Of a stretch of DNA of 64,000 nt, positions 37,077-47,463 are shown piece after piece. A program made the position numbers and the translations under genes. The notes beneath the pieces were generated by a model, which worked only from the letters and a program-made list of their open reading frames with translations, was not told the DNA's origin and did no database searches. This DNA comes from Halopseudomonas bauzanensis. GTDB taxonomy: Bacteria > Pseudomonadota > Gammaproteobacteria > Pseudomonadales > Pseudomonadaceae. The stretch's first letter is position 1; every line of letters begins with the position of its first letter. The DNA lies in the NCBI RefSeq assembly GCF_900114735.1, contig NZ_FOUA01000001.1, positions 1,066,278 to 1,130,277 of the forward strand. The letters are read 5' to 3'.

Positions 37077-37730
37077 ATGATCAAAGCGCTGCCAAAAGTA
37101 TTGTTCTTTCTGTTGATCGTCCGCCCGGTGGTGTATCTGATGCTGGGGCTCAACTTGCTGCAGCGGGAAAAACTGCCCGTTCACGGACCGGCCATCCTGG
37201 CCGCCAATCACAACAGCCATCTCGATACGCTGGTGTTGATGTCACTCTACCCACTGACCACCTTGCATCGTGTGCGCCCGGTGGCCGCGGCGGACTACTT
37301 CCTGCGCAATCGCTTCACCGCCTGGCTATCGCTCAACCTGATCGGCATCATTCCGCTGGATCGCCAGGGCGAGGTAGGCAAGGACAAGGTCTTCGAACTG
37401 TGTCAGCGGGCATTGGCCGATGATCAGATCCTGCTGCTGTTCCCCGAGGGCAGCCGGGGCGATCCGGAGCAACTGCAACCCCTGCGCAAGGGCATCTACC
37501 ATCTGGCTCGCAGCCAGCCCGGCACCCGTGTCACACCGGTTGCCCTGCACGGTCTGGGCAAGGCATTACCCAGAGGCGGGTCGATGATAGTGCCTTTCAA
37601 CTGCGATGCCGTGGTCGGCGATCCACTGGAGCCGGGAGAAGACTGCGACGCGTTCATGAACGAGCTGCAAACGGCGCTGGAAGACCTGCTGACGCAATGC
37701 ATTACCCGGAGCAAGAAGCAGGAAGGCTAG
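37077..37730 (+). CDS. 1-acyl-glycerol-3-phosphate acyltransferase family protein (PlsC-like)
   Basis: The 217-residue protein has the PlsC motifs: NHNSHLDTL (HX4D catalytic pair), FLRNRF, FPEGSRGDPEQ (acceptor-binding FPEGxR) and the late VTPVALHG. One N-terminal membrane segment is present (VLFFLLIVRPVVYLMLGL). ATG 37077 is taken, although a TTG at 37059 overlaps the previous stop. Such enzymes add the second acyl chain to make phosphatidate, the substrate for the CdsA-like protein upstream. The gene ends 12 bp from the convergent lldE stop. Confidence 0.88.
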   Translation: MIKALPKVLFFLLIVRPVVYLMLGLNLLQREKLPVHGPAILAANHNSHLDTLVLMSLYPLTTLHRVRPVAAADYFLRNRFTAWLSLNLIGIIPLDRQGEVGKDKVFELCQRALADDQILLLFPEGSRGDPEQLQPLRKGIYHLARSQPGTRVTPVALHGLGKALPRGGSMIVPFNCDAVVGDPLEPGEDCDAFMNELQTALEDLLTQCITRSKKQEG

Positions 37731-37742
37731 CCAAGGCGGTCA

Positions 37743-40559
37743 TCACACCGCCGGAGTCCGCGCCCGCGTCACTCGATCCACCAGATACACCAACCCCTGA
37801 TAATCAATGCCACTGTGGCTGCTCAGACCGATCTCGCAGGTCCGGCTGGTGGATACTCCCTGTTCGCAACTCCCTACCGCGCTCTTGAGTGTGCGCAGCG
37901 CATGGCTGTTCAACTGCGGCAGGGTGAAGCCCTTGTCGCCGGCGAAGCCGCAGCAGTGGATGCCTTCGGGCACCACCACCTGAGTACTGCAGCGCCGGGC
38001 GATGGCAAGTAATGCGTCGGCCTCGCCAAGATGCTGGGTGCTGCAGGTCACGTGCACCGCCACCGGGGTATCGACGGGCTGGAATTCCAGCCGGTCAAGC
38101 AGATGCTCACGGATGAAGCGCACCGGGTCATGCAACTGCAGGCGCGTATCCGGCTCGCCCTGCAGCAGCCGCAGGGTGCAGGGACTGGTATCGCAGTAGA
38201 CCGGATAGCGGCCCTGCTCGCTGGCCTGCATCAAGGCAGCCAGCAGCTCTCCACGCTTGCGCTCGGCCTGCTCCGGGTAACCCTTGGAGGCGAACGGCTG
38301 GCCGCAGCAGAGATCGTCCAGTCCGGCGGGCAGGATCACCTCGAAGCCGGCCTTTGCCAACAGCGCGCGGGTCTTGTCGAACAGGGACATCTGCTCGCCG
38401 CTGCCCGCTGCCGGCCCCATCACCCGCGATACGCAGGCCGGCAGGTAAACCACCCGGGGCTTGTCGCTGGCCATGGACGCTGGGATATCGACCCACTTCA
38501 CTGCCTGTGGCATGGCGGGCGTCCACTGCGGCAGGCGGCCGCCGGACAACCGCTGCGCGCTCCGGCTGAGGCGCTGCAATCGCGGTGTGCCGAGCAGCCG
38601 CCGCGCGGTACCCGCCGCAGTCAAGGTCAGCCGCGCGCCCTTGAGCGCAGTAGCGAAATGCCCGGCCAGCCAGTCGGCTCGCCCGACCTGCCGCGCCTGC
38701 CCGGTGCGCAGTTGGCGCACCAGGTCGCCGGTATTGATGCCGACCGGGCAGCGCTGGGCGCATAGGCCGGTGGCAGCGCAGCTGTCGATGCCTTGCTGTT
38801 GGTAGGCTTGCTCCAGCTCACGGGTATCGATGCCCGCACGCTTTTTCGCCTGAATGTCGCGCCAGATAACGATGCGCTGGCGCGGCGTCAGGGTCAGGCC
38901 GTTGGACGGACACACCGGCTCGCAGAAACCACATTCGATGCACTTGTCGACGATGGCGTCGGCGGCCGGCAGCGGCTTGAGATTCTGCAGATGGATGCGC
39001 GGGTTCTCGGACAGGACCACGTCAGGGTTGAGAATGCCGGTCGGATCGAGCAACCGCTTGATTTGCCACATCAACGCATAGGCATCGGCGCCCCACTCCA
39101 GCTCGACAAAGGGCGCCATGTTGCGTCCGGTGCCGTGCTCGGCCTTCAGCGCGCCGCCGAATTCCACCGCCACCAGTTGCGCCACATCCCCCATAAAAGC
39201 TTCATATCGCGCCACCTGAGCCGGATCGTCGAACCCCTGGGTGAAGACAAAATGCAGGTTGCCCTCCAGCGCATGACCGAAGATGATCGCCTCGGTATAG
39301 CCGTGACGGTCGAACAGCTCGAGCAGGCGATTGACGCCCTCGGCCAGCGCCTCGACCGGGAAGGTCACATCCTCGATGATCACCGTGGTCCCGACCGGGC
39401 GCACTGCGCCGACCGCCGGAAAGGTGTCTTTGCGGATGCGCCATAGCTGGTTGCACACCTGCGGATCGGTACTGAAATCGACCTGCTTCTCCCGGGGAAA
39501 ATCGGCAAGGGCGTGCAAGATCTGGCCGATCTGTTCGTCCAGTAGAGAGGGACTGGCGGCTCGGGTTTCCACCAGCAGCGCACAGGCATTGACGGACAGC
39601 TCGCGTACCCAGGCCGGCATGCCCTGCATATTCTGCACCGAGCGCAGGCTGCGGCGATCGAGCAGTTCCACCGCAGCCACTGGCTGGCGCTTGAGCACCG
39701 GCACCGCCCGGCAGCAGGTCTCCACATCGGGGAATACCAACAACGCGGTGGCCTTGTGCGGATGCTCGGGCACGGTGTGATAGGTCACCGAACTGATGAA
39801 CCCCAGGGTGCCCTCGGAGCCCACCATGAGATGACTGAGAATTTCCAGCGGCTCGTCGAAATCCACCAGCGCATTGAGCGACAACCCAGTGGTATTTTTC
39901 AGTCGGTATTTATGGCGAATGCGCTCGGCCAGCGCGGTATCGGCACGGGTCTGCCGGCCCAGTTCCGCCAGTTGCTCCAGCAGCGCGGCATGGCTGTGGC
40001 GAAACGCGGCCACGCTGACTGTGTCCTCGGTATCCAGCACGCTGCCGTCGGCCAGCACCAGGCGCAACCCGGCCAGCGTGTGGTAGCTGTTCTGGGCAGT
40101 GCCGCAGCACATGCCGCTGGAGTTGTTGGCGAGGATACCGCCAATCTTCGCCGCATTGATCGATGCCGGATCAGGACCGATCTTGCGCTGCAGCGGTGCC
40201 AGCGCAGCATTGGCGTTGGCGCCGATCACGCCCGGCTGCAGGCGGATGCGCTCGCCGCCATCGAGAATCTCACGGCCATTCCACTGATCGCCGAGCACAA
40301 TCAATACCGAGTCGCTGAGCGCCTGCCCGGACAGGCTGGTACCCGCAGCGCGGAAGGTCACCGGCACGTCAAACCGCGTGGCCAGCTGCAACAGGGCAAC
40401 CACCTCGTCCTCCGCCTCGACCCTTACCACCAACTGGGGAATCAATCGGTAGAAACTGGCATCGGTCCCGAATGCCAGGGTCGACAGCGGATCGTCGAAC
40501 AACCGCTGAGCAGGAATCAACTGGCGAACGGCAATCAGAAAGTCAGCGGGCAGGCTCAT
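37743..40559 (-). CDS. lldE: D-lactate dehydrogenase, FAD/iron-sulfur (GlcD-GlpC type fusion)
   Basis: The 938-residue protein oxidises D-lactate at the membrane, passing electrons to quinone. Domains in order: FAD-binding (about 35-250; GTSLSGQALSDSV and VIGANANAALAP), FAD-oxidase C (270-520; FGHALEGNLHFVF), two [4Fe-4S] clusters (CIECGFCEPVCPS and CAATGLCAQRCPVG, about 535-620) and a C-terminal CCG domain (DDLCCGQPF, HCCGFAG). This length and domain order are those of the D-LDH of the Pseudomonas lldPDE operon. It lies 13 bp after lldD. Confidence 0.93.
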   Translation of the reverse strand: MSLPADFLIAVRQLIPAQRLFDDPLSTLAFGTDASFYRLIPQLVVRVEAEDEVVALLQLATRFDVPVTFRAAGTSLSGQALSDSVLIVLGDQWNGREILDGGERIRLQPGVIGANANAALAPLQRKIGPDPASINAAKIGGILANNSSGMCCGTAQNSYHTLAGLRLVLADGSVLDTEDTVSVAAFRHSHAALLEQLAELGRQTRADTALAERIRHKYRLKNTTGLSLNALVDFDEPLEILSHLMVGSEGTLGFISSVTYHTVPEHPHKATALLVFPDVETCCRAVPVLKRQPVAAVELLDRRSLRSVQNMQGMPAWVRELSVNACALLVETRAASPSLLDEQIGQILHALADFPREKQVDFSTDPQVCNQLWRIRKDTFPAVGAVRPVGTTVIIEDVTFPVEALAEGVNRLLELFDRHGYTEAIIFGHALEGNLHFVFTQGFDDPAQVARYEAFMGDVAQLVAVEFGGALKAEHGTGRNMAPFVELEWGADAYALMWQIKRLLDPTGILNPDVVLSENPRIHLQNLKPLPAADAIVDKCIECGFCEPVCPSNGLTLTPRQRIVIWRDIQAKKRAGIDTRELEQAYQQQGIDSCAATGLCAQRCPVGINTGDLVRQLRTGQARQVGRADWLAGHFATALKGARLTLTAAGTARRLLGTPRLQRLSRSAQRLSGGRLPQWTPAMPQAVKWVDIPASMASDKPRVVYLPACVSRVMGPAAGSGEQMSLFDKTRALLAKAGFEVILPAGLDDLCCGQPFASKGYPEQAERKRGELLAALMQASEQGRYPVYCDTSPCTLRLLQGEPDTRLQLHDPVRFIREHLLDRLEFQPVDTPVAVHVTCSTQHLGEADALLAIARRCSTQVVVPEGIHCCGFAGDKGFTLPQLNSHALRTLKSAVGSCEQGVSTSRTCEIGLSSHSGIDYQGLVYLVDRVTRARTPAV

Positions 40560-40572
40560 CGGCGCTCCGTCG

Positions 40573-41727
40573 TTATTGCGTCAGGTGCGCCAGCTCGCGC
40601 GCCAGCAGCTCGGGACTGATCTCGCTGATCGACTTGGCGCCAGTCAGCACCATGGCCACCCGCATTTCCTTTTCAATCAGCTCCAGCAGATTGGTCACTC
40701 CCGCCCCGCCATGCACCGCCAGAGCGTAGATGAAGGCCCGGCCGATCAGGGTGCAATCGGCACCCAGAGCCAGCATGCGCACCACATCCAGCCCACTGCG
40801 GATACCGGAGTCGGCGAGAATCTTGATCTGCCCCTTGACCGCATCGGCGATGGCCGGCAGCGCGCGGGCGCTGGATAGCACACCATCCAGTTGGCGGCCG
40901 CCGTGGTTGGACACCACGATGCCGTCGGCGCCAAAACTCACCGCATCCCTGGCATCCTGGGGGTCGAGAATGCCCTTGATCACCATGGGGCCATCCCAGA
41001 ACTCGCGGATCCATTCCAGGTCCTTCCAACTGATCGAAGGATCGAAGTTGGCACCCAGCCAGCCGATATAGTCGGCCAGCCCGGTCGGGTTGCCGCGATA
41101 GGTAGAAATATTGCCCAGGTCATGCGGCCGGCCCAGCAGGCCCACATCCAGCGCCCAGCGCGGATGCGTCATTGCCTGCAGCACCCGGCGCATAGGACCA
41201 TTGGCACCGCTCATGCCGGAATGGGCATCGCGGTAGCGGGCGCCGGGTACCGGCATGTCCACGGTGAATACCAGGGTGGTTACCCCTGCAGCCTTGGCTC
41301 GCTCCAGGGCGTTCTTCATGAAGCCGCGGTCGCGCAGCACGTACAACTGGAACCACATGGGACGGTCAATCGCCGGGGCCACTTCCTCGATCGCACATAC
41401 CGATACGGTGGACAGCGTAAAGGGAATGCCCTTGGCTGCCGCTGCCTGCGCCGCCTGCACTTCACCCCGGCGAGCGTACATACCGGCCAGACCCACCGGC
41501 GCCAATGCCACCGGCATGGCCAGGGTCTCATCGAACAGTCGGGTTTCCAGGCTCAGCTCGGACATGTTCTTCAGCACCCGTTGGCGCAACGCGATGTCGG
41601 CAAGGTCCGCGACGTTGCGCTTGAGCGTGTGCTCGGCATAGGCGCCGCCATCGAGATAGTGGAACAGGAAGGGCGGCAGCCGGCGCTGAGCAGCGGCGCG
41701 GTAATCGGTAGAGGCAGAAATGATCAT
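40573..41727 (-). CDS. lldD: L-lactate dehydrogenase, FMN-dependent
   Basis: LldD oxidises L-lactate to pyruvate and reduces the quinone pool. The 384-residue protein is an FMN alpha-hydroxyacid dehydrogenase: N-terminal [38 protein letters not shown], and the catalytic His plus Arg in [11 protein letters not shown], followed by [18 protein letters not shown]. The start is [16 protein letters not shown], as in other LldD proteins. It lies 42 bp downstream of lldP and 13 bp upstream of the D-lactate enzyme, so both lactate isomers are used by one operon. Confidence 0.97.
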   Translation of the reverse strand: MIISASTDYRAAAQRRLPPFLFHYLDGGAYAEHTLKRNVADLADIALRQRVLKNMSELSLETRLFDETLAMPVALAPVGLAGMYARRGEVQAAQAAAAKGIPFTLSTVSVCAIEEVAPAIDRPMWFQLYVLRDRGFMKNALERAKAAGVTTLVFTVDMPVPGARYRDAHSGMSGANGPMRRVLQAMTHPRWALDVGLLGRPHDLGNISTYRGNPTGLADYIGWLGANFDPSISWKDLEWIREFWDGPMVIKGILDPQDARDAVSFGADGIVVSNHGGRQLDGVLSSARALPAIADAVKGQIKILADSGIRSGLDVVRMLALGADCTLIGRAFIYALAVHGGAGVTNLLELIEKEMRVAMVLTGAKSISEISPELLARELAHLTQ

Positions 41728-41769
41728 CGTGTTAATCCCATGTTGTATCGTAAGTGGTGAGCGCCGCCA

Positions 41770-43464
41770 TCAACCCAGGGGCACAGGGTCGGTCAGGCCC
41801 AGTACATAACAGCCGATCAGGGTAAGGACGCCGGCCAGGGTCACGTAATAGAGTGTCGGCCAGATGGTCTTGCGCAGGGTCAGGCCCTCACGCCCCAGCA
41901 TACCCACTGTAGCCGAAGCGGCTACCACATTATGAATTGCCACCATGTTGCCGGCGGCGGCGCCCACTGCCTGGGCAGCGATCACCAGCACCGTGGACAG
42001 CCCCAGATTGGTGGCCACGCCGTATTGGAACTGGCTGAACATCATGTTGGACACGGTATTGGAACCCGCCAGGAACGCCCCCAGCGCACCGATGGCCGGA
42101 GCGAACAGCGGATAGATTCCACCCACGTTATCGGCAACAAAGTGCGCCAGGGCAACCGGCATGCTCGGCAGGTCAGCGCCGTTGACCCCCGAGTTGATCA
42201 GAATGCGCACCATCGGCACCGTGAACAGCAACACGAAGCCGGCGCTGAGCAACACACCCCCGGATTCGCGCGCCGCCCGGCCGAGCTCACTCAGACGCAT
42301 GCGGTGAATGAAGAAGGTTGCCAGCACCACCGCCACCAGCACACCACCCGGCAGGTACAACGGATCGAGGCCGGCATTGATGCCCGCCTCACCGAGAATG
42401 CCGGTGAAGGTGAGCGCAACACTCTTCAGCGCCGCGGTCACCTCCGGGAACACCCGGCTGACCACCAGCAAAATACCCACCAGCACATAGGGAATCCAGG
42501 CCCGCAGGCTACTCATCGGCCGGTTGCCGAGGTCCTCGGCACGCATCTCGATGGTGCCCATCCAGCTCAACGGCCAGTCCTTGCGGTCGGCGAACTGCCA
42601 GCGGTTCTTCGGCACCAGAAAGCCGGCCCGAGCCGCCAGGGTCACTATCGACAGACCTACCAGCCCGCCCAGCAGCGAAGGGAATTCCGGCCCGAGAAAG
42701 ATACTGGTCAACACATAGGGCAGCACGAAGGCCAACCCGGCGAAAAGGGCAAAGGGCACTGCCTCCCAGCCGGCCTTCCAGCTCTTGTCCCGACCGAAAT
42801 AGCGGGTCAGCATCAGCACCATCAGTGCCGGCATAACAACGCCCACCATGGCATGGATAATGGCCACCTTCACCGCTACCCACTGCATGTAATCGGTCCA
42901 GGCGTAGCCATGAACCGCCAGCGCCTCGCCGAGCGCCACGTTATCTACCCCGGCGGTAACCCCGACAATAATCGGCGTGCCCACCGCACCGAAGGACACC
43001 GGCGTGCTCTGCAACAACATGCCCATCAACACCGCCGCCATTGCCGGAAAGCCCATCGCCACCAGAAGAGGTGCGACTATCGCCGCCGGTGTACCGAAGC
43101 CGGAAGCTCCCTCGATAAAGCAGCCAAACAGCCAGCAGATGATCACCACCTGAATGCGCGGGTCGGGGCTGATAACCGCGAAGCCGGAACGAATGGCGGC
43201 GATGCCACCGGAATATTTAAGGGTATTGAGCAGCAGAATGGCGCCGAAAATAATCCACAGCAGGCTGAGGGTAATGATTAGCCCCTGCAAGCTCGAAGAC
43301 AGCACGCGGTTGAAGCTCATATCCCAGCCGAACAGCGCGATCAACACAGTGGCACCGTAGACCACCGGCATCGCGGTCCTGGCTGACCAGCGCAGCCCGA
43401 TAAGCAAGACACCGGCCAGGAGAATAGGAGCAAAGGCCAGCACAGCGAGAAGTGCAGAAGACAT
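41770..43464 (-). CDS. lldP: L-lactate permease
   Basis: LldP imports lactate with protons. The protein of about 564 residues has 12 or more membrane spans and the family features [25 protein letters not shown] and [14 protein letters not shown]. The start is uncertain: ATG 43464 ([18 protein letters not shown]) is preferred because GACGGA lies 6-7 bases upstream, while ATG 43479 adds five residues and the frame is open to 43560, which would run into the operator. It is the first gene of lldPDE, divergent from lldR. Confidence 0.95.
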   Translation of the reverse strand: MSSALLAVLAFAPILLAGVLLIGLRWSARTAMPVVYGATVLIALFGWDMSFNRVLSSSLQGLIITLSLLWIIFGAILLLNTLKYSGGIAAIRSGFAVISPDPRIQVVIICWLFGCFIEGASGFGTPAAIVAPLLVAMGFPAMAAVLMGMLLQSTPVSFGAVGTPIIVGVTAGVDNVALGEALAVHGYAWTDYMQWVAVKVAIIHAMVGVVMPALMVLMLTRYFGRDKSWKAGWEAVPFALFAGLAFVLPYVLTSIFLGPEFPSLLGGLVGLSIVTLAARAGFLVPKNRWQFADRKDWPLSWMGTIEMRAEDLGNRPMSSLRAWIPYVLVGILLVVSRVFPEVTAALKSVALTFTGILGEAGINAGLDPLYLPGGVLVAVVLATFFIHRMRLSELGRAARESGGVLLSAGFVLLFTVPMVRILINSGVNGADLPSMPVALAHFVADNVGGIYPLFAPAIGALGAFLAGSNTVSNMMFSQFQYGVATNLGLSTVLVIAAQAVGAAAGNMVAIHNVVAASATVGMLGREGLTLRKTIWPTLYYVTLAGVLTLIGCYVLGLTDPVPLG

Positions 43465-43502
43465 ACAGTATTCCGTCATTGTTATTGGAAAGGCTTCGGG
43501 TA

Positions 43503-43519
43503 AATTGGTCATACCAATT
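43503..43519. promoter_or_regulatory. LldR operator 1 (near lldP)
   Basis: AATTGGTCATACCAATT is a perfect palindrome (7-bp arms, 3-bp centre) 39 bp upstream of the lldP start. TTGGT-N3-ACCAA fits the TGGTnnnACCA sites of FadR/LldR-type GntR regulators. Confidence 0.8.
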
Positions 43520-43644
43520 ATCCGGCGATGTCGATCAGCGTAAAAAAGCACCGTCAGCATGTCAAACAGAATTTCCTATACCTTCGTCTTATTACCGGAG
43601 AAAAACTTTTCGAGACGGCGTTTAGCCGGCATACTTCTGGAATC

Positions 43645-43659
43645 ATTGGTCAGACCAAT
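43645..43659. promoter_or_regulatory. LldR operator 2 (near lldR)
   Basis: ATTGGTCAGACCAAT is a second palindrome of the same type, 11 bp before the lldR ATG and next to its AGGAG site. The two sites lie 142 bp apart, suggesting looping or separate control of both promoters; this location would give autoregulation. Confidence 0.8.
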
Positions 43660-43670
43660 AGGAGCGAACG

Positions 43671-44435
43671 ATGGAGGTTGGCCAGATCCAACAACGCCGG
43701 CTGTCAGACAATATCGTTGAACAGCTGGAGTCCATGATGCTCGACGGCATATTGAAGCCGGGGGAACGATTGCCAGCGGAACGCCAACTGGCTGAACAGT
43801 TCGGCGTTTCCCGACCTTCCTTGCGCGAGGCGATCCAGAAACTGGCGGCCCGCGGTCTGCTGGTCAGCCGCCAGGGGGGAGGCAATTATGTCACCGAATC
43901 CCTGGGCTCCAGCTTCAGCGACCCGCTGCTCGACCTGCTCGAAGGCCGCCCCGAGGCCCACCGGGACCTGCTGGAGTTTCGCCATACGCTGGAAGCCGAT
44001 TGCGCCTATTTCGCCGCGCTGCGCGCTACCGAAGTAGATCATCAGCATCTGCGTGAGGCTTACGAAGTACTACAGGCCTGCTACGCTCGGGAAGGTGGCA
44101 GCCGGGCCGAGGAAGGTGCCGCGGATGCGCGCTTTCACCTGGCCATTGCCGAGGCCAGTCACAACATCATCTTGTTGCATACCATTCGTGGTCTGTTCGA
44201 TCTACTCAAGCGCAACGTGGTGACCAATATTGGTGGCATGTATGCCCTGCGCCCGAGCACCCGCACCATGCTGATGCGCCAACACCAGGAGTTGCTGGAA
44301 GCAATCATCGAGGGCCGCGCCGAGGATGCCCGGCGTCATGCCAGCGAGCATATCGATTTCGTACGTGAAGTACTGGCCGAACGCCAACAGGAGGAGCAAC
44401 GCCGCAGCCGAGCTAAACGACGCGAGAAACACTGA
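43671..44435 (+). CDS. lldR: GntR-family lactate-responsive regulator LldR
   Basis: The 254-residue protein has an N-terminal GntR winged helix (residues about 10-75: LPAERQLAEQFGVSRPSLREAI is the recognition region) and a C-terminal FCD domain (about 95-225), whose metal-site residues are likely Asp in DARFHLAIAEASHN and His in HQELLEAI and HASEHIDF. It is divergent from lldPDE and should repress it, being released by lactate, as in P. aeruginosa and E. coli. Both operator palindromes lie in the shared promoter region. Confidence 0.95.
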   Translation: MEVGQIQQRRLSDNIVEQLESMMLDGILKPGERLPAERQLAEQFGVSRPSLREAIQKLAARGLLVSRQGGGNYVTESLGSSFSDPLLDLLEGRPEAHRDLLEFRHTLEADCAYFAALRATEVDHQHLREAYEVLQACYAREGGSRAEEGAADARFHLAIAEASHNIILLHTIRGLFDLLKRNVVTNIGGMYALRPSTRTMLMRQHQELLEAIIEGRAEDARRHASEHIDFVREVLAERQQEEQRRSRAKRREKH

Positions 44436-44520
44436 ACCCCTCAATCCCGGGCGATTTCCACCGGAGCGGCTATAGTGATTAATCCCAAATGAAGGACCGT
44501 TCATCTGACAGGAGATTTCG

Positions 44521-45129
44521 ATGAAGAAAGGCGCCCCATCCGCGCTCATGCTGCTGGTTCCGCTCGCCCTGTCCGCTCACGCCTATGAATTGAGTCCCAC
44601 GCCGGAGGCAGGTCTGTGGCGCATCGAAAAACGCGTCCTGATCGACAAGGAGGAGCGCCTGCAGACGCTGCAAGAGGCTCAGCAGAAATTACCCCAAGAC
44701 ACCGCCGCCCAACGTCGGGCACTGCTGGATGAAGCTGCCATCAGTCGCAGCAATCCGACCGTCGAAATGGAGTGCCTCACTCCCCAGCAGGCAGTGGAAC
44801 TGGTCCGACTGGAAACCCTGCAGCAGGAGATTCAGCGCGACGTGCCCGAGTGCGAGCTGACAGTGCACCCGGTGGACCGCTCCACCTTGAATATCCATGG
44901 TCGTTGTCAGGCCGAACACGGCTTCGATGGTGACATGCGCGGCCATCTCGAAATCATCAGTAGTTACGAGATCCGCTCTTCCTTTCTCGGGCGTGGCAAT
45001 GTGCAGCTCGATGCAGACATCAGCGAAGCCGCAGCGGGCAACCCCGTCAGCATCCAGCTGCAGGAGATCTCCCGCTGGACCCAACCGGATTGCGGCGCGG
45101 TTCCCCCCCGGGAGCGGCTATCCTTTTGA
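44521..45129 (+). CDS. DUF3617 domain-containing periplasmic protein
   Basis: The 202-residue protein has a Sec signal peptide (MKKGAPSALMLLVPLALSAHA) and then a DUF3617 region: GLWRIEKR near the start, MECLTPQQAV with a cysteine, and a late CELTVHPVDRSTL and GRCQAEHG with further cysteines that may form disulfides. The function of the family is unknown. A lone gene between lldR and the stress protein, preceded by GACAGGAG. It is soluble and probably periplasmic. Confidence 0.8.
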   Translation: MKKGAPSALMLLVPLALSAHAYELSPTPEAGLWRIEKRVLIDKEERLQTLQEAQQKLPQDTAAQRRALLDEAAISRSNPTVEMECLTPQQAVELVRLETLQQEIQRDVPECELTVHPVDRSTLNIHGRCQAEHGFDGDMRGHLEIISSYEIRSSFLGRGNVQLDADISEAAAGNPVSIQLQEISRWTQPDCGAVPPRERLSF

Positions 45130-45195
45130 TTGCCCACCGTCACGGCTGTCGGCAGTGGGCTAGACTGGAACCCATATCACGACGGGAGAATGTCC

Positions 45196-45996
45196 ATGCT
45201 CAATCATTGTATTCTCGCTTTCGATTATTCGGAAAGCTGGCAGAAGACCTGCGAGCGGCTACCGCCAATGCTGCAGCTGACTGCGGTACAGCGGCTCACC
45301 CTGGTGCATGTGGTGGACACCACCCGGCGAATGCACGTGGAGGACAGTGCAGCCTCAGCCGCCAGCCATCTCGGTGACCTGGCGCGCCAGCTTTCCGGCG
45401 AGTTTGGCATCACGGTAGATTACGAAGTGCGCAGCGGCTTCGCCGCCAGCGAACTGCACGAAGCCGCGCGCCGACACAAGGCCGACGGCATCATCGTTCT
45501 CAACCAGAGTCATTCCGCTGGACGAGCCCTGTTCTATGGCAATGTCACCCTGAACCTGGCCCGCATTACCCACCTGCCGCTGCTGATCCTACCGGCCAGT
45601 GGCCCTGTCACGGAACCCAGCGCCCCGGTCCTGCTGGCAACCGACGGCTCGCGCCCAGCCCAGGTCGCCCAGCGTGTGTTCGAACGCTTCCTCACCGGCG
45701 GTCGGCACGGGCTGGTACTCTGGGTGGAAACCGACGAGGTAGACAATACCGCTGTCATCAACGAGCAGATCGAGGACCTCACCCGCCGCCATGAGCTGGT
45801 GGTCGCCCGTCAGGTGAAGGGCTCGGCCGTACGCGAAATAGTCAAGGCCGCCGCCGCCGAGCGAGTATCTCTGGTCATCCTCGGTAAACGCGGTACCACA
45901 CCGATTCACGACCTGATGATCGGCAGTACCGCCGAGGGCGTCGCCCGGGAAAGTGAGCAACCGGTCCTGTTGGTTCCCGTCAATACCGCGCTCTGA
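45196..45996 (+). CDS. Tandem universal stress protein
   Basis: The 266-residue protein has two UspA folds: residues 1-135 (ILAFDYSESWQKTC, then a domain ending LPLLILPAS) and 145-266 (VLLATDGSRPAQVAQ, then VILGKRGTTPIHDLMIGSTAEGVARESEQPVLLVP). The second domain keeps the ATP-binding G-x2-G-x9-G-S pattern in degenerate form; the first is more diverged. ATG 45196 is chosen over ATG 45190 because GGGAGA lies directly before the latter. Usp proteins help survive starvation, oxidant or anaerobic stress. A strong terminator hairpin follows. Confidence 0.88.
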   Translation: MLNHCILAFDYSESWQKTCERLPPMLQLTAVQRLTLVHVVDTTRRMHVEDSAASAASHLGDLARQLSGEFGITVDYEVRSGFAASELHEAARRHKADGIIVLNQSHSAGRALFYGNVTLNLARITHLPLLILPASGPVTEPSAPVLLATDGSRPAQVAQRVFERFLTGGRHGLVLWVETDEVDNTAVINEQIEDLTRRHELVVARQVKGSAVREIVKAAAAERVSLVILGKRGTTPIHDLMIGSTAEGVARESEQPVLLVPVNTAL

Positions 45997-46001
45997 AACG
46001 A

Positions 46002-46025
46002 CAACGGCCCCTCACGGGGCCGTTG
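46002..46025. terminator. Convergent hairpin terminator between usp and gcdH
   Basis: A perfect 10-bp stem, CAACGGCCCC at 46002-46011 with 46016-46025, and a 4-nt loop, lies 5 bp after the usp stop and 18 bp from the gcdH stop. T-rich flank is weak on both sides, so function is likely but not certain. Confidence 0.65.
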
Positions 46026-46043
46026 CCAAGGTAACGATCAACC

Positions 46044-47228
46044 TCAGAAGAATGCCTGCAATCCGGTCTGCGCCCGGCCGAGAATCAGCGCGTGCACATC
46101 GTGAGTACCTTCGTATGTGTTCACCACCTCCAGGTTCACCACATGGCGGATCACGCCGTACTCGTCGGAGATACCGTTGCCACCGAGCATGTCCCGCGCC
46201 ACCCGGGCGATATCCAGCGATTTGCCGCAGGAGTTGCGCTTCATGATCGAGGTAATCTCCACCGCAGCGGTGCCCTCATCCTTCATCCGGCCCAGCCGCA
46301 GGCAACCTTGCAAACCCAGGGTGATCTCGGTCTGCATGTCTGCCAGCTTCTTCTGTACCAGCTGGGTCTGGGCCAGCGGACGGCCGAACTGTGTGCGATC
46401 CAGGGTGTACTGGCGCGCGGTGTGCCAGCAGAACTCCGCCGCACCCAAAGCGCCCCAGGCGATGCCATAGCGAGCTGAATTGAGGCAGGTGAAGGGCCCG
46501 CGCAGACCAGTCACACCGGGCAGCAGGTTCTCTTCCGGTACGAAGACATCGTCCATCACGATTTCACCGGTGATAGAAGTACGCAGGCCGACCTTGCCCT
46601 TGATCGCCGGCGCACTCAGACCTTCCCAACCTTTCTCGAGGATGAAGCCGCGGATGACATCGTCTTCGGTCTTGGCCCAGACCACGAACACATCGGCGAT
46701 CGGGCTGTTGGTGATCCACATCTTGGCGCCCTTGAGACGGTAGCCGCCGTCGACCTTGCGCGCCCGGGTGACCATGGACCCCGGATCGGAACCGTGGTTA
46801 GGCTCGGTAAGACCGAAGCAGCCGATATATTCGCCGCTGGCCAGTTTCGGTAGGTACTTCTGCTTCTGCTCCTCGGAGCCGAACTCGTTGATCGGTACCA
46901 TCACCAGCGAGGACTGCACACTCATCATCGAGCGATAACCGGAGTCGACACGCTCCACTTCACGGGCGATCAGGCCGTAGCACACGTAGTTCAGACCGCT
47001 ACCGCCGTATTCGGCAGGGATGGTCGCACCCAGCAAGCCCAACTCGCCCATTTCGCGGAAGATGCTGGCATCGGTATTCTCGTTGCGGAACGAGTTGAGT
47101 ACCCGCGGCATCAGCTTGTCCTGACAATACTGCGCTGCCGAGTCCCGCACCATGCGCTCTTCTTCGGTGAGCTGCTGGTCCAGCAGCAGCGGATCTGTCC
47201 AGTTGAAACTTGCTTTGCTATTGGCCAT
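46044..47228 (-). CDS. gcdH: Glutaryl-CoA dehydrogenase
   Basis: GcdH oxidatively decarboxylates glutaryl-CoA to crotonyl-CoA in lysine and glutarate breakdown. The 394-residue protein is an acyl-CoA dehydrogenase-fold flavoprotein. Features close to Gcd[40 protein letters not shown] and, near the C-terminus, [22 protein letters not shown] with the catalytic Glu. The start at 47228 ([10 protein letters not shown]) follows GGAG. The divergent LysR-family gene is the usual partner in pseudomonads. No CoA transferase is adjacent here. Confidence 0.95.
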   Translation of the reverse strand: MANSKASFNWTDPLLLDQQLTEEERMVRDSAAQYCQDKLMPRVLNSFRNENTDASIFREMGELGLLGATIPAEYGGSGLNYVCYGLIAREVERVDSGYRSMMSVQSSLVMVPINEFGSEEQKQKYLPKLASGEYIGCFGLTEPNHGSDPGSMVTRARKVDGGYRLKGAKMWITNSPIADVFVVWAKTEDDVIRGFILEKGWEGLSAPAIKGKVGLRTSITGEIVMDDVFVPEENLLPGVTGLRGPFTCLNSARYGIAWGALGAAEFCWHTARQYTLDRTQFGRPLAQTQLVQKKLADMQTEITLGLQGCLRLGRMKDEGTAAVEITSIMKRNSCGKSLDIARVARDMLGGNGISDEYGVIRHVVNLEVVNTYEGTHDVHALILGRAQTGLQAFF

Positions 47229-47463
47229 GGATACTCCATCGGTGATTGTTGTGTGAACTGTAAGCAAGGCTAGTCCGCAGAGGGCGACGGGGCAAGCGCG
47301 TTTTTTTCAATCCATTGTGCTAGATTGGAACTCCGAACAATCAACTACAAGCATCAAGCTACCGAGTGCAAGCGATCTCGCGCAGCGCGACAGACCCATG
47401 TCGCCGGCCCGGCCGGCTTGCCCTCGGCACGAATGGTTTGCCGCCGTTTCACAGGAGCCCCCC

